IMG/VR virus record: IMGVR_UViG_3300032308_001681
Location: 30,542-94,541 of that record
Length of the DNA stretch: 64,000 nt
Origin: a virus
Reading direction: 5' to 3' (one strand)
In this document: in pieces, positions 55,605 through 63,050 of the stretch
Layout: each line of letters starts with the position of its first letter
How positions within the stretch are numbered: position 1 is the stretch's first letter
Notes under the pieces: generated by a model
The model's database searches: none
The model's input: only the letters and a program-made list of their open reading frames with translations
Told to the model about the DNA's origin: nothing
Translations under genes and position numbers: made by a program

Positions 55605-56387
55605 ATGCAGTTGAAGAACGATAACAACCCAACTTTCCGAATGCAGGTGTTTTACCTCCGCAATCGGTGGCACTGTTTCATTAAACCCGCAATCCAAAAG
55701 AAGATTGATGCGGTAACCAACGTAGTATCCAGAAAAGTCCAACAGCATATCGCTGTTCCGGCATTGGCTGGCTTCAAGTACGTGAACCAACTACGGGTCA
55801 ACCAAGCGCGGTTTGTAGCAATCATGCTGGCTATTGTCACTTTGGTAGTTGCACCTAACGTGTGCCCCGACTGTAACGCATCAGGCGCTCGTGCAAGTAC
55901 GTGGGGTGACAATACCCAAACGGTTACTGCCAACGATGTGGAAGTTACCCTGTACGACCGTGGTGGCATCTATAAGCCTACGCTTATCTACCCCGTTGGT
56001 CGCGCACCTATCGCCAGCCCCTATGGATGGCGTACTGCCCCCTGCGCTGGCTGCACGAGCGACCATAACGGCACAGACTTTAACGTTCCTGCTGGGACCC
56101 CCGTAAAAGCCGCTATGACCGGAACAGTCATGTTTACGGGTTGGCAGGGGACCTACGGCTACCTCATGATTATTGATGCCGGGTATGGCTACGTAACCTA
56201 CTACTCTCACATGATTGCCGACTCTACTCCAGCAAAATTTACTGTGGGCAGCTCCGTAAACATGGGCGATGTTATCGGACTTGTGGGTTGTACTGGGGCT
56301 TGCACCGGGGCTCATCTGCACTTTGGCTTGCAGTTGGACGGTTCATTCGTTGACCCCATGCCGGTACTTCAGAAGTACGCCCAGTAG
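55605..56387 (+). CDS. Membrane-anchored M23 peptidase
   Basis: A basic region leads to one hydrophobic segment (about 66-84, V-A-I-M-L-A-I-V-T-L-V-V-A) that anchors or exports the protein. The M23 domain has S-P-Y-G-W-R, D-H-N-G-T-D-F and H-L-H-F, giving the zinc ligands H, D and H. It cuts peptidoglycan cross-bridges. This could help DNA entry, lysis, or both. A second M23 enzyme lies at 58,028. Confidence 0.85.
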   Translation: MQLKNDNNPTFRMQVFYLRNRWHCFIKPAIQKKIDAVTNVVSRKVQQHIAVPALAGFKYVNQLRVNQARFVAIMLAIVTLVVAPNVCPDCNASGARASTWGDNTQTVTANDVEVTLYDRGGIYKPTLIYPVGRAPIASPYGWRTAPCAGCTSDHNGTDFNVPAGTPVKAAMTGTVMFTGWQGTYGYLMIIDAGYGYVTYYSHMIADSTPAKFTVGSSVNMGDVIGLVGCTGACTGAHLHFGLQLDGSFVDPMPVLQKYAQ

Positions 56388-56393
56388 TTTATT

Positions 56394-56402
56394 TGTCACA
56401 CT
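56394..56402 (+). promoter_or_regulatory. Leaderless extended -10 promoter (56,409 gene)
   Basis: TGT-CACACT, 6 bases, then GTG. The initiator base is therefore G, showing the layout also serves GTG starts. Confidence 0.65.
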
Positions 56403-56408
56403 GTATAT

Positions 56409-56882
56409 GTGAGTATTCCTAGAGCTGAGCGTGTTTGGCGCGAAACAGACCCTAATGCAGGAAAGCTCATTTCTCTATCGGGAGCTAGGGATTTAACTGA
56501 AGAAATCGTCAATCACCCTATGCACGACAGCATTCCCGGCATTGCGGATTTGCGCGCCCAGTTCTCCCGCAGAAGGAACGTCCAGCTATATAACCCACGT
56601 AAAGTGGATATGCCGGAGAACCTACGCGCAGGAATGGATAGAGAAGGCATCCTGCACCTTAGGCCCGAGAAGCTTGATGTAGGAACAGTTACCCACGAGG
56701 CGTCCCATCTTGTAGAGCATCTAGGACGTCAGTTCCACAACATACCTGTGGAAGAGGGGCATAACGCAGTATTCGCGCGCACGCACGCGCGTAGCGTATT
56801 CGGCGCAGTATCCCCGGAGTCTGGGCGCAACTTGATTGCGGCATACCAGCAACACGGCGTTCCCGTAAAGAGGATGCGATGA
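56409..56882 (+). CDS. Zincin-like putative metallopeptidase
   Basis: V-T-H-E-A-S-H-L-V-E-H is an HExxH motif in which the third ligand may be the His or Glu in E-E-G-H-N-A-V-F-A. R-N-L-I-A-A-Y-Q-Q-H-G-V-P-V resembles the ends of TIGR04338-type actinobacterial hydrolases. 157 residues. Predicted leaderless GTG start. Related zincins are common in polyvalent phage proteins. Confidence 0.6.
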   Translation: MSIPRAERVWRETDPNAGKLISLSGARDLTEEIVNHPMHDSIPGIADLRAQFSRRRNVQLYNPRKVDMPENLRAGMDREGILHLRPEKLDVGTVTHEASHLVEHLGRQFHNIPVEEGHNAVFARTHARSVFGAVSPESGRNLIAAYQQHGVPVKRMR

Positions 56883-57277
56883 CTGCCTCTGACCATCTAG
56901 GACCGCAGTTTGTTAACGCGTTCCACGCTGCGCCCCGCCGTCTTAGGAAAGCTATAGAGAAGCAGGGCATTGTCCCGTCCCCAAACAGTTTGGATGACGC
57001 AGAAACCCCGGAATGGGACCGCGTGTTTCCGGTAGAGCACACACAAGGCGCATTCTTTTTTCAAAACAAAGAAGACCTTGAGCACTATGTTGGGGCGGGC
57101 TCGCATGACAGCGACGTATGGCACGGGACTGTTCCTCTCGAGCACACTCACCAAGACCCGTACTTAGACGACGCGGACTACACTACCAAACCAATAAAAA
57201 ATGTGAAAAGAGTCGGGCACACTGCTGAAGACGGCATTCACTGGCATCCTGAAGAAAACTGCCCCCACTGCAACTAG
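56879..57277 (+). CDS. ADP-ribosyltransferase-like protein
   Basis: F-H-A-A-P-R-R-L-R-K-A-I-E-K-Q-G-I-V-P is the ART-like first strand and helix, and G-A-F-F-F-Q-N-K-E-D-L-E-H-Y the second block. W-H-G-T-V-P-L-E may form the third. The end carries C-P-H-C. 132 residues; overlaps the zincin gene by 4 bases. Confidence 0.5.
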   Translation: MTASDHLGPQFVNAFHAAPRRLRKAIEKQGIVPSPNSLDDAETPEWDRVFPVEHTQGAFFFQNKEDLEHYVGAGSHDSDVWHGTVPLEHTHQDPYLDDADYTTKPIKNVKRVGHTAEDGIHWHPEENCPHCN

Positions 57278-57280
57278 TTC

Positions 57281-57289
57281 TGGTAAAAT
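57281..57289 (+). promoter_or_regulatory. Extended -10 promoter of the Hsp20 gene
   Basis: TGG-TAAAAT is close to consensus. It would start transcription near 57,296 and give a leader of about 80 bases. Confidence 0.6.
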
Positions 57290-57324
57290 CTTTCTAGAGC
57301 GTGCCATAAGGGCGCTTACAAACC

Positions 57325-57374
57325 GCTGGTCTTCGGACAGCGAAGCACCAGCACTATGTCGTCTAAGGAGACAT
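57325..57374 (+). promoter_or_regulatory. Structured Hsp20 leader, possible RNA thermometer
   Basis: A strong hairpin (GCTGGT, CTTCG / CGAAG, ACCAGC) is followed by ATGTC-N9-GACAT, whose loop and 3' strand contain AAGGAG and reach the first ATG. A 5-bp A/U-G/C stem over the ribosome site would melt readily. Small heat-shock genes often use such thermometers. Confidence 0.4.
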
Positions 57375-57375
57375 G

Positions 57376-57918
57376 ATGAATATCAATTACCCAGATAAGT
57401 ACCGTGGAGAACAAGAGCCATGGATTTCTCCCCCCAAAGTAAAAGAGAAGTGGGCGACGGAACCCCCCGCCCCTAAGCCTGTCACTATCGAAACACTGTT
57501 CCCCAATCTTGGACGTTGGTCCATTGGGTTTGACCCGGTGTTCGATACCCTCAAGACTCTTGCCAAAGAGAAGGCTGCAGCTTACCCCCCGTACAACGTC
57601 ACTAAAAATGGCGAGATGTACATCATTGATGTCGCCCTCGCTGGATTCGACAAGGATGAGGTCGAGGTAACGGTTGTCGACCAGACGTTGACGATTACTA
57701 CCGCAGCGGACGCAAAGATTCCTACGGACTCCCAGATTAAGAAGTCTGGAACCGAGGTCCTGTATCAGGGAATTGCCAAACGAGCCTTTAGGCTCAACTT
57801 TGCGCTCTCTGAATACGTCGAAGTAACGCAGGCAACCATGGAAAACGGCATCCTTATGGTGGTTTGCAAGAACAACATCCCCGAGGCATTGCTTCCAAAG
57901 AAGATTGAAATTAAGTAG
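57376..57918 (+). CDS. Hsp20-family small heat-shock protein
   Basis: The second of two adjacent ATGs is chosen because it is 5 bases from AAGGAG; the first, 3 bases earlier, is possible. The alpha-crystallin domain is visible: Y-I-I-D-V-A-L-A-G-F-D-K-D-E-V-E-V, then A-F-R-L-N-F-A-L, then M-E-N-G-I-L-M-V-V, and an I-E-I-K end. It holds unfolded proteins. Phage copies may aid virion assembly. Confidence 0.9.
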   Translation: MNINYPDKYRGEQEPWISPPKVKEKWATEPPAPKPVTIETLFPNLGRWSIGFDPVFDTLKTLAKEKAAAYPPYNVTKNGEMYIIDVALAGFDKDEVEVTVVDQTLTITTAADAKIPTDSQIKKSGTEVLYQGIAKRAFRLNFALSEYVEVTQATMENGILMVVCKNNIPEALLPKKIEIK

Positions 57919-57927
57919 TACATGAAT

Positions 57928-57970
57928 AATGGCCCCCTTGTAAGGAAACTCATAGGGGGGCCATTTTGTT
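57928..57970 (+). terminator. Rho-independent terminator after Hsp20
   Basis: AATGGCCCCC and GGGGGCCATT form a perfect 10-bp stem followed by TTGTTT. Confidence 0.85.
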
Positions 57971-58027
57971 TAACCGAATAGTCGTAGAGCCGATTGGTAA
58001 ACTTAGTGAGGGCAATTAGGGAGAACT

Positions 58028-58645
58028 ATGAGCACGTACATCAACACTCTTGCGCAATACCGCATGAGCGAAGGCTGGGAAGGGCACCTCTCTAGGGGCA
58101 ACTCCCGAGGTGGTCTAGACTATGCCGTTAGTACCGGCACACCAATTACTGCCCCCTGTGATGGTCGTCTAGAAAATAGACCAAATAATGGAAATGGCTT
58201 TGGAAACTATATTCGCCTTCATCACGGAGACGGATTCATCGACGAGTACTTACACCTCCAAGACGGCGGGTTCGTTGCCGAGGGCCACTACTCTCAGGGT
58301 CAGGTTATTGGGTACTCGGGTAACACTGGGTTATCAACTGGCCCCCACGTACACTGGCATCTTATAGCCCCTAACGGTGTCCGTGTAAACCCCTTGGACT
58401 ATCTAAGTGGTAGCCCTACTTCAAAAACAAAGGATAAAAATAAAATGAATCTCTGCCACATTGTTACCCCGCAGCCCGACGGTCAGCTCAAGTTCCTCCT
58501 CTTTAACGACTCCTTCTACTTGGAGTTTGTTGGACAGGATGCCGCTAACGCTTTCGCCAGTCAAATCGGTGGAAACTCTGCCGGTGTATCAAAGTCTTTC
58601 TTTGACCTTGTAAAAGCACAGGTCGCCAAGAACCAAGCAAAATAG
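58028..58645 (+). CDS. M23 peptidase endolysin
   Basis: G-G-L-D-Y-A-V-S-T-G-T-P-I-T-A-P, H-L-Q-D-G-G and H-V-H-W-H show the M23 fold with D and His ligands; the usual H before x3-D is replaced near N-S-R-G-G-L-D-Y. A Lys-rich linker leads to an 80-residue C-terminal domain, perhaps for wall binding. No signal peptide, so it needs the holin encoded next. AGGGAG precedes the ATG. Confidence 0.8.
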   Translation: MSTYINTLAQYRMSEGWEGHLSRGNSRGGLDYAVSTGTPITAPCDGRLENRPNNGNGFGNYIRLHHGDGFIDEYLHLQDGGFVAEGHYSQGQVIGYSGNTGLSTGPHVHWHLIAPNGVRVNPLDYLSGSPTSKTKDKNKMNLCHIVTPQPDGQLKFLLFNDSFYLEFVGQDAANAFASQIGGNSAGVSKSFFDLVKAQVAKNQAK

Positions 58646-58670
58646 CCTAACCCCAACCCAAGGAGAAATA

Positions 58671-58913
58671 ATGAACGCGCTTGCGCAGCTCATCCCCGCC
58701 ACCGCTCGTAAGTGGCTCTACGCAATCACCGCAGCGGTTAACGCCATTGCTTTGATTGTCATCCCCCTGCTGGTCACGCTCAACGTCATCCCGACGAGTG
58801 CAGCCGACCAAATCACCATGATTGTCGGTGCAGTGCTTGCCATTGTTGCCGGTCTGGTTGCTGGTGGAAACGTCCCCGCTTCGACGGACAACACGGACGC
58901 CGGAGTAAACTAA
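58671..58913 (+). CDS. Holin candidate
   Basis: AAGGAG precedes the ATG. Two hydrophobic helices (about 17-38 and 46-66) with a short turn and a polar tail in 80 residues fit class II holins. Position directly behind the endolysin supports it. It would form pores that release the endolysin. Confidence 0.75.
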   Translation: MNALAQLIPATARKWLYAITAAVNAIALIVIPLLVTLNVIPTSAADQITMIVGAVLAIVAGLVAGGNVPASTDNTDAGVN

Positions 58914-58949
58914 CTCCAAGTTTCAACCACTACTTGAGCACAATTCTAA

Positions 58950-58987
58950 GGAAGCCTCCCTGTTAGTAGACGGGGAGGCTTCCTGCT
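58950..58987 (+). terminator. Rho-independent terminator after the holin
   Basis: GGAAGCCTCCC and GGGAGGCTTCC pair over 11 bases, followed by TGCTTTT. Confidence 0.85.
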
Positions 58988-58989
58988 TT

Positions 58990-58998
58990 TGGTAGACT
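58990..58998 (+). promoter_or_regulatory. Extended -10 promoter of the reductase gene
   Basis: TGG-TAGACT is a near-ideal actinobacterial extended -10. It begins inside the end of the preceding terminator. Confidence 0.7.
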
Positions 58999-59003
58999 AG
59001 AGG

Positions 59004-59025
59004 AACCGCCCGCTCTTGGGCGGTT
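59004..59025 (+). promoter_or_regulatory. Leader hairpin before the reductase gene
   Basis: AACCGCCC and GGGCGGTT pair over 8 bases around GCTCTT, then TCTATGTCT. It begins at the predicted +1, so it may stabilise the 5' end or attenuate. Confidence 0.5.
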
Positions 59026-59050
59026 TCTATGTCTACAAGGAGATATTTCA

Positions 59051-60037
59051 ATGGGAATTTTGGGTCAGGGTATTCAAGAAGGCTTGCTTTTGAAGCCTGT
59101 CAAGTATCAGTGGGCAATGGACTTGTACGACCAAGCGGTCGCTAATACATGGTTCCCCAATGAGATTCAGCTTGGCGAAGATATTGCCGACTTCAAGACC
59201 ATGTCTGAGGACGAGCAGCACGCCATTACCTTCTTGATGAGCTTCTTTAACCCCTCTGAGCTGATTGTGAACAAGGCATTGGCATTTGGTGTTTACCCCT
59301 ATTTGAGCGCACCCGAGTGCCACCTGTACCTAGCCAAGCAGATGTGGGAAGAAGCCAACCACTGCATGAGCTTTGAGTACGTGCTCGAGACGTTCCCGGT
59401 GGACCGTGAGGCAATTTACGCTCAGCATGTGGCTGTGCCGTCAATTAAGGCAAAAGAAGACTTTGAGGTCAAGTTCATCACGCGCATGACGGAAGAGCGC
59501 CTTGACATTGAAACCGTAGAGGGCAAGCAGGACTTCGTCCGTAACCTCGTGGCTTACTCGGTAATCATGGAGGGTATCTGGTTCTACAGTGGCTTCATGG
59601 TGGCCCTGTCGTTCCGCCAGCGTAATCTGCTCCGCAACTTCGGCTCACTTGTTGACTGGATTGTCCGTGATGAGAGCCTTCATTTGAAGTTTGGGACCAA
59701 CCTTGTGGTAACCATCCTCGAAGAGAACCCCGACATTGTCACGCCCGAGTTTGCTGATGAAATCAAGCAGATGATTTTGGACGCAGTAGACATGGAAATC
59801 CAGTACAACCGTGACCAGTTCCCCCACGGCATCCTTGGCCTGAACGCTGACTACGCCAGCCAGTACACCAAGTACTTGGCCGACCGTCGTCTTGAGGAGC
59901 TCGGCTTTGGTCCGCACTACAACGTAACCAATCCTGCCAAGTGGATGGCTGCTGCCAACGACACTTTACAGCTTGTTAACTTTTTTGAGGCTACCAACAC
60001 CTCGTATGAGTCCAACGCGTCTGCCACGACAAAATAG
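59051..60037 (+). CDS. Ribonucleotide reductase small subunit, class Ic-like site
   Basis: The metal ligands can be placed by spacing: E70, E101, H104, E174, E208 and H211. E70 stands where most R2 proteins have Asp, and F108 replaces the radical Tyr (E-A-N-H-C-M-S-F). Chlamydial class Ic R2 has the same two changes and uses a Mn/Fe centre. 328 residues. It supplies dNTPs with a large subunit that is not in the window. AAGGAG precedes the ATG. Confidence 0.9.
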   Translation: MGILGQGIQEGLLLKPVKYQWAMDLYDQAVANTWFPNEIQLGEDIADFKTMSEDEQHAITFLMSFFNPSELIVNKALAFGVYPYLSAPECHLYLAKQMWEEANHCMSFEYVLETFPVDREAIYAQHVAVPSIKAKEDFEVKFITRMTEERLDIETVEGKQDFVRNLVAYSVIMEGIWFYSGFMVALSFRQRNLLRNFGSLVDWIVRDESLHLKFGTNLVVTILEENPDIVTPEFADEIKQMILDAVDMEIQYNRDQFPHGILGLNADYASQYTKYLADRRLEELGFGPHYNVTNPAKWMAAANDTLQLVNFFEATNTSYESNASATTK

Positions 60038-60074
60038 GTCATACTTTAAGTACGAATAGTACGAAAGGTCCGGT

Positions 60075-61733
60075 ATGCCACTCGGAAAACAGTTTAAGAA
60101 TACCTACTTTGTTAATGAGCAGGGTGAGACAATTTTTCACACCCCAAATGAGGGGGAGACCAATTCCGAAGTACGCCCCATGCCTCATATTGGTTCTCCT
60201 TACATTGGAAGCTCTTATCAAGGCATGCTATTTGACCCGCACTGGGGGACTGGGTCGAGTAAAGACCCGTCTATTTCTGATGACGAACGCCATGCAGCTA
60301 TTGACCGAGTTCTTGGAACGGGTGACGTCGAGGCGTTTCGCCGTGTAAACGGCCCTCTGAAACCCACAAATATCTTTCGACACAAAACTTCCGGTGAAGA
60401 GGTTACTCCAGACCAGATGACTCCGGAAGATAGAGCAAACACATCTAAAAATTACAGGCAATTGAGCGAGCGGGCCCCTCGCGTTAGTGTGGACCGAGCA
60501 ACCATGCAGATTGAAGGTGTTCGAAAAGCCGCTATCGAAAGTGGCATTCCACACCAAGAATGGGCCAACCTAAAACCAGTAGGTGTAGAGGTTCGCCCCC
60601 CACAAAGAACTTGGGGGGGCCACTACGACACTAGCTCTGGAAACATAACATTAAATGAACTAACCAAGTCCGAGTGGGTTGCGCCTAAAGAAAAGCCCGC
60701 GCTACCTCCCGCTAAGCGGGGCGCACCAATTCCTAACCCCAAGTGGCGGGCTCAAACCGAGGCGTTAGGCGAGGAGCACGGATACGGGCACAACCGACTC
60801 TTCACCGAAGGCTTCTCGGGATGGATGGAGGACAGCGGTAGTTGGTACAGCTCTCGCAATGACCCGGAAAATATGCCACGTACCCCGCAGCAAGCAGTAG
60901 CCCCGACGTACTTTAACGCCAAAGGAGAGCCGTACTCCCCCGACAAAGACACGGACGTGCACTATTTACCCGGGGGGCACACCGCAAACATCTTTCCGGG
61001 CAAGGGGGCAAGCACCAAAGACTATATTGCTACTCCTATAAAAACAGCTGTAGAAAACGAATACAGTGGACGAAACAAAACGCTTTGGTACCACTTGCGT
61101 CACGAAGCGGTCCCAGACCCAACTGCTGAAGTAGCTGAACCTAAACAACCTAAATCTAAACGAGTAATTGTTTCGTCCGGAGTTAAACCCGACACGTTAA
61201 CTCATGAGTTGGGGCACTCAATAGACCCAAATATTCGGGACATGACAATGTCTTACCCCGACCCGATTCAAGAGGGCGCGGCCGACGGTTACGAGGATAG
61301 GCATCATAAATACCGTGATGCTTATGAAGAAGCGCTTGACCCGTCACGTCCATCGCGCGCGAAAGAGCTGCAGTCAGAGGGAGGCTACGGCGCAAACTAC
61401 TTCAAAACTAGAACTGGTGGCCGTGTGGCCTCCGCTGCGTACATTGCCGCCCGTGCGCATGTTGCCATGGGTGAAAACAACATGAATACCATTCCAAACA
61501 GGAAAGACTTGTGGAATGGGCAAACCGACGGAATGTACGCCGACGATGCTGCCAAAAAACGAATGACAGTATTGGCACTAGGCCACTTGTACCACCACCA
61601 TGAGCATGTTCGCCAAGCTTTGGCATCAACCGGCTATGAGGCCGAAGGCAAAGCGGCGCACAAAGCGTGGGCTGCGGCATTGACTGATGGTGCTAGGGAC
61701 ACGCAACCGCCCACCCAACCCACTCTGTTTTAA
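60075..61733 (+). CDS. Large zincin-like metallopeptidase
   Basis: L-T-H-E-L-G-H-S-I-D (about residue 377) is an HExxH motif, followed by Q-E-G-A-A-D-G-Y-E-D as a candidate third ligand. The long N-terminal region (about 370 residues) has no recognised fold and many short Pro/Gly linkers. It resembles metallopeptidase segments of phage polyvalent proteins. GAAAGG precedes the ATG. It could process virion or host proteins. Confidence 0.6.
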   Translation: MPLGKQFKNTYFVNEQGETIFHTPNEGETNSEVRPMPHIGSPYIGSSYQGMLFDPHWGTGSSKDPSISDDERHAAIDRVLGTGDVEAFRRVNGPLKPTNIFRHKTSGEEVTPDQMTPEDRANTSKNYRQLSERAPRVSVDRATMQIEGVRKAAIESGIPHQEWANLKPVGVEVRPPQRTWGGHYDTSSGNITLNELTKSEWVAPKEKPALPPAKRGAPIPNPKWRAQTEALGEEHGYGHNRLFTEGFSGWMEDSGSWYSSRNDPENMPRTPQQAVAPTYFNAKGEPYSPDKDTDVHYLPGGHTANIFPGKGASTKDYIATPIKTAVENEYSGRNKTLWYHLRHEAVPDPTAEVAEPKQPKSKRVIVSSGVKPDTLTHELGHSIDPNIRDMTMSYPDPIQEGAADGYEDRHHKYRDAYEEALDPSRPSRAKELQSEGGYGANYFKTRTGGRVASAAYIAARAHVAMGENNMNTIPNRKDLWNGQTDGMYADDAAKKRMTVLALGHLYHHHEHVRQALASTGYEAEGKAAHKAWAAALTDGARDTQPPTQPTLF

Positions 61734-61745
61734 TAGGGAACTACC

Positions 61746-61862
61746 ATGGCACGTAAATCCAAAGGCTCTGGTGTACGCAACGACAACCGCAATTGCGGTA
61801 AAGGGTTTAAGAAGCGTCCCAAGATTTTTGACCCTATTAAGCGCCGTCTTGTGAGGGTGTAA
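61746..61862 (+). CDS. 38-residue basic protein
   Basis: The product is Lys/Arg-rich (R-K-S-K-G-S-G-V, F-K-K-R-P-K, I-K-R-R-L-V-R-V). TAATG couples it to the first MGRNN gene. It may bind nucleic acid. Too short for many gene callers. Confidence 0.6.
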   Translation: MARKSKGSGVRNDNRNCGKGFKKRPKIFDPIKRRLVRV

Positions 61863-62197
61863 TGGGTCGCAATAACGCCGACTTTGAAGAGTCAGCCCTC
61901 TATCACGGGACGGTACACCCCTTTAACCTAGGGGATGTAGTAATTCCCAAGAATTACTCTCACGCTTTTGCTACAGACTCTAAACACGAAGCGCGTGCTT
62001 ATGCCGACTCCGAGGCGGAGATTGAAACGAAGTTACGGGGAGAAACCGTTCCCGCACGAGTCTTTACCGTAGAACCCGTGGACCAAGAAGAGAACCTTAT
62101 CGTGAACCGCGTAAAATACCCTTTGGCTAAATCTCGCAAAACAAAGATATTTAAAAGTCAAAAAGGCTTCAAAATAACGGGAGAGCTTAATGGGTAG
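61862..62197 (+). CDS. Arr-like ADP-ribosyltransferase-fold protein with MGRNNADF tag
   Basis: M-G-R-N-N-A-D-F, then A-L-Y-H-G-T-V-H-P-F-N-L-G-D-V-V, then A-F-A-T-D-S-K-H-E-A-R-A-Y-A, then F-T-V-E-P and Q-K-G-F-K-I-T-G. This order matches Arr proteins and the 48,368 gene. 111 residues. It overlaps the next tagged gene by 8 bases. Confidence 0.65.
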   Translation: MGRNNADFEESALYHGTVHPFNLGDVVIPKNYSHAFATDSKHEARAYADSEAEIETKLRGETVPARVFTVEPVDQEENLIVNRVKYPLAKSRKTKIFKSQKGFKITGELNG

Positions 62198-62438
62198 AAA
62201 TAACGGGGACTTTTATCACGGTAGTTCTCACCCGTTTAAAAAAGGTGACATCATTACTCCACAGGGAGAGCACACTCACGCTTTTGCTACCGACCAAAAA
62301 TGGTATGCCAGAGGATTTGGAGACGTGTACGCAGTAGAGCCTGTAGAAAGTGAGGGCGTTGAGCACTACGACACAGTAGTGGATGCCAAAATGCTTCGCG
62401 CTAGTAAGGGCTTCAGAGTAAAGAGGCGCATACAGTAA
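62190..62438 (+). CDS. Short Arr-like protein with MGRNNGDF tag
   Basis: M-G-R-N-N-G-D-F runs directly into Y-H-G-S-S-H-P-F-K-K-G-D-I-I-T-P. A-F-A-T-D-Q-K-W-Y-A-R-G and Y-A-V-E-P follow, ending S-K-G-F-R-V-K. Only 82 residues, so loops are trimmed. TAATG couples it to the GNAT gene. Confidence 0.65.
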   Translation: MGRNNGDFYHGSSHPFKKGDIITPQGEHTHAFATDQKWYARGFGDVYAVEPVESEGVEHYDTVVDAKMLRASKGFRVKRRIQ

Positions 62439-62791
62439 TGGGCAGGAACAACGCAGACTTTCACGGAGTTACCTTTCGCTATTCGCGTTTCAACGGGGAC
62501 CACTTTGTCTCCGCCAAAGAGCCCGGAGAAGGGCAGGGTGTCGGTTACCTGCACTGGTCTAATCAGGGTGGAAAGATTAACGACATCTATGTTGACCCTG
62601 ACTGGCGGCGTAAAGGTATTGCGACTGGGATGTTTGACTTCGCGCGAGTAATGGCAGAATCATCGCCCCACATTCCGCGCCCTAGGCACTCTGGCGTTCG
62701 TACTGAAGCAGGCGATGCTTGGTCCAAAACTACAAAGGGGTATTACCTACCCACAACAATCACTCCAGATAATGAGGAACAACGTGGGTAG
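62438..62791 (+). CDS. GNAT acetyltransferase-like protein with MGRNNADF tag
   Basis: M-G-R-N-N-A-D-F, then G-Y-L-H-W-S-N-Q-G-G-K-I-N-D-I-Y-V-D-P-D-W-R-R-K-G-I-A-T-style motif, in which R-R-K-G-I-A is the acetyl-CoA loop. The family tail R-H-S-G-V-R-T-E-A-G-D-A-W is present. 117 residues, short for GNAT. Catalysis is plausible. Confidence 0.7.
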   Translation: MGRNNADFHGVTFRYSRFNGDHFVSAKEPGEGQGVGYLHWSNQGGKINDIYVDPDWRRKGIATGMFDFARVMAESSPHIPRPRHSGVRTEAGDAWSKTTKGYYLPTTITPDNEEQRG

Positions 62792-63050
62792 AAACAACAA
62801 CGATTTTGCCAAAGGGCTGTTTCACGGCACAGACGCTGACCTCAACCCCGGTGACCTTGTAGAACCACGTACTGACGGAGTTGCGTGGGCTTCCACCAAC
62901 CGTGAAGTCGCCGCTAGCTACGGCTCTAAGCTTTATCACGTAGAGCCTTCCGAGGACATTCAACGCCACTCGGGGGCGGCCAAAGAGTTTGGTATCCACA
63001 ACTCGCGCATCGGCTTCAAGGTAAGGGGTCTGGCTGATGGGCCGCAATAA
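62784..63050 (+). CDS. Arr-like protein with MGRNNNDF tag
   Basis: The GTG overlapping the GNAT stop is chosen because it restores the tag (M-G-R-N-N-N-D-F). G-L-F-H-G-T-D-A-D-L-N-P-G-D-L-V-E-P, A-W-A-S-T-N-R-E-V-A-A-S-Y and Y-H-V-E-P follow, ending R-I-G-F-K-V-R-G. 88 residues. Confidence 0.65.
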   Translation: MGRNNNDFAKGLFHGTDADLNPGDLVEPRTDGVAWASTNREVAASYGSKLYHVEPSEDIQRHSGAAKEFGIHNSRIGFKVRGLADGPQ

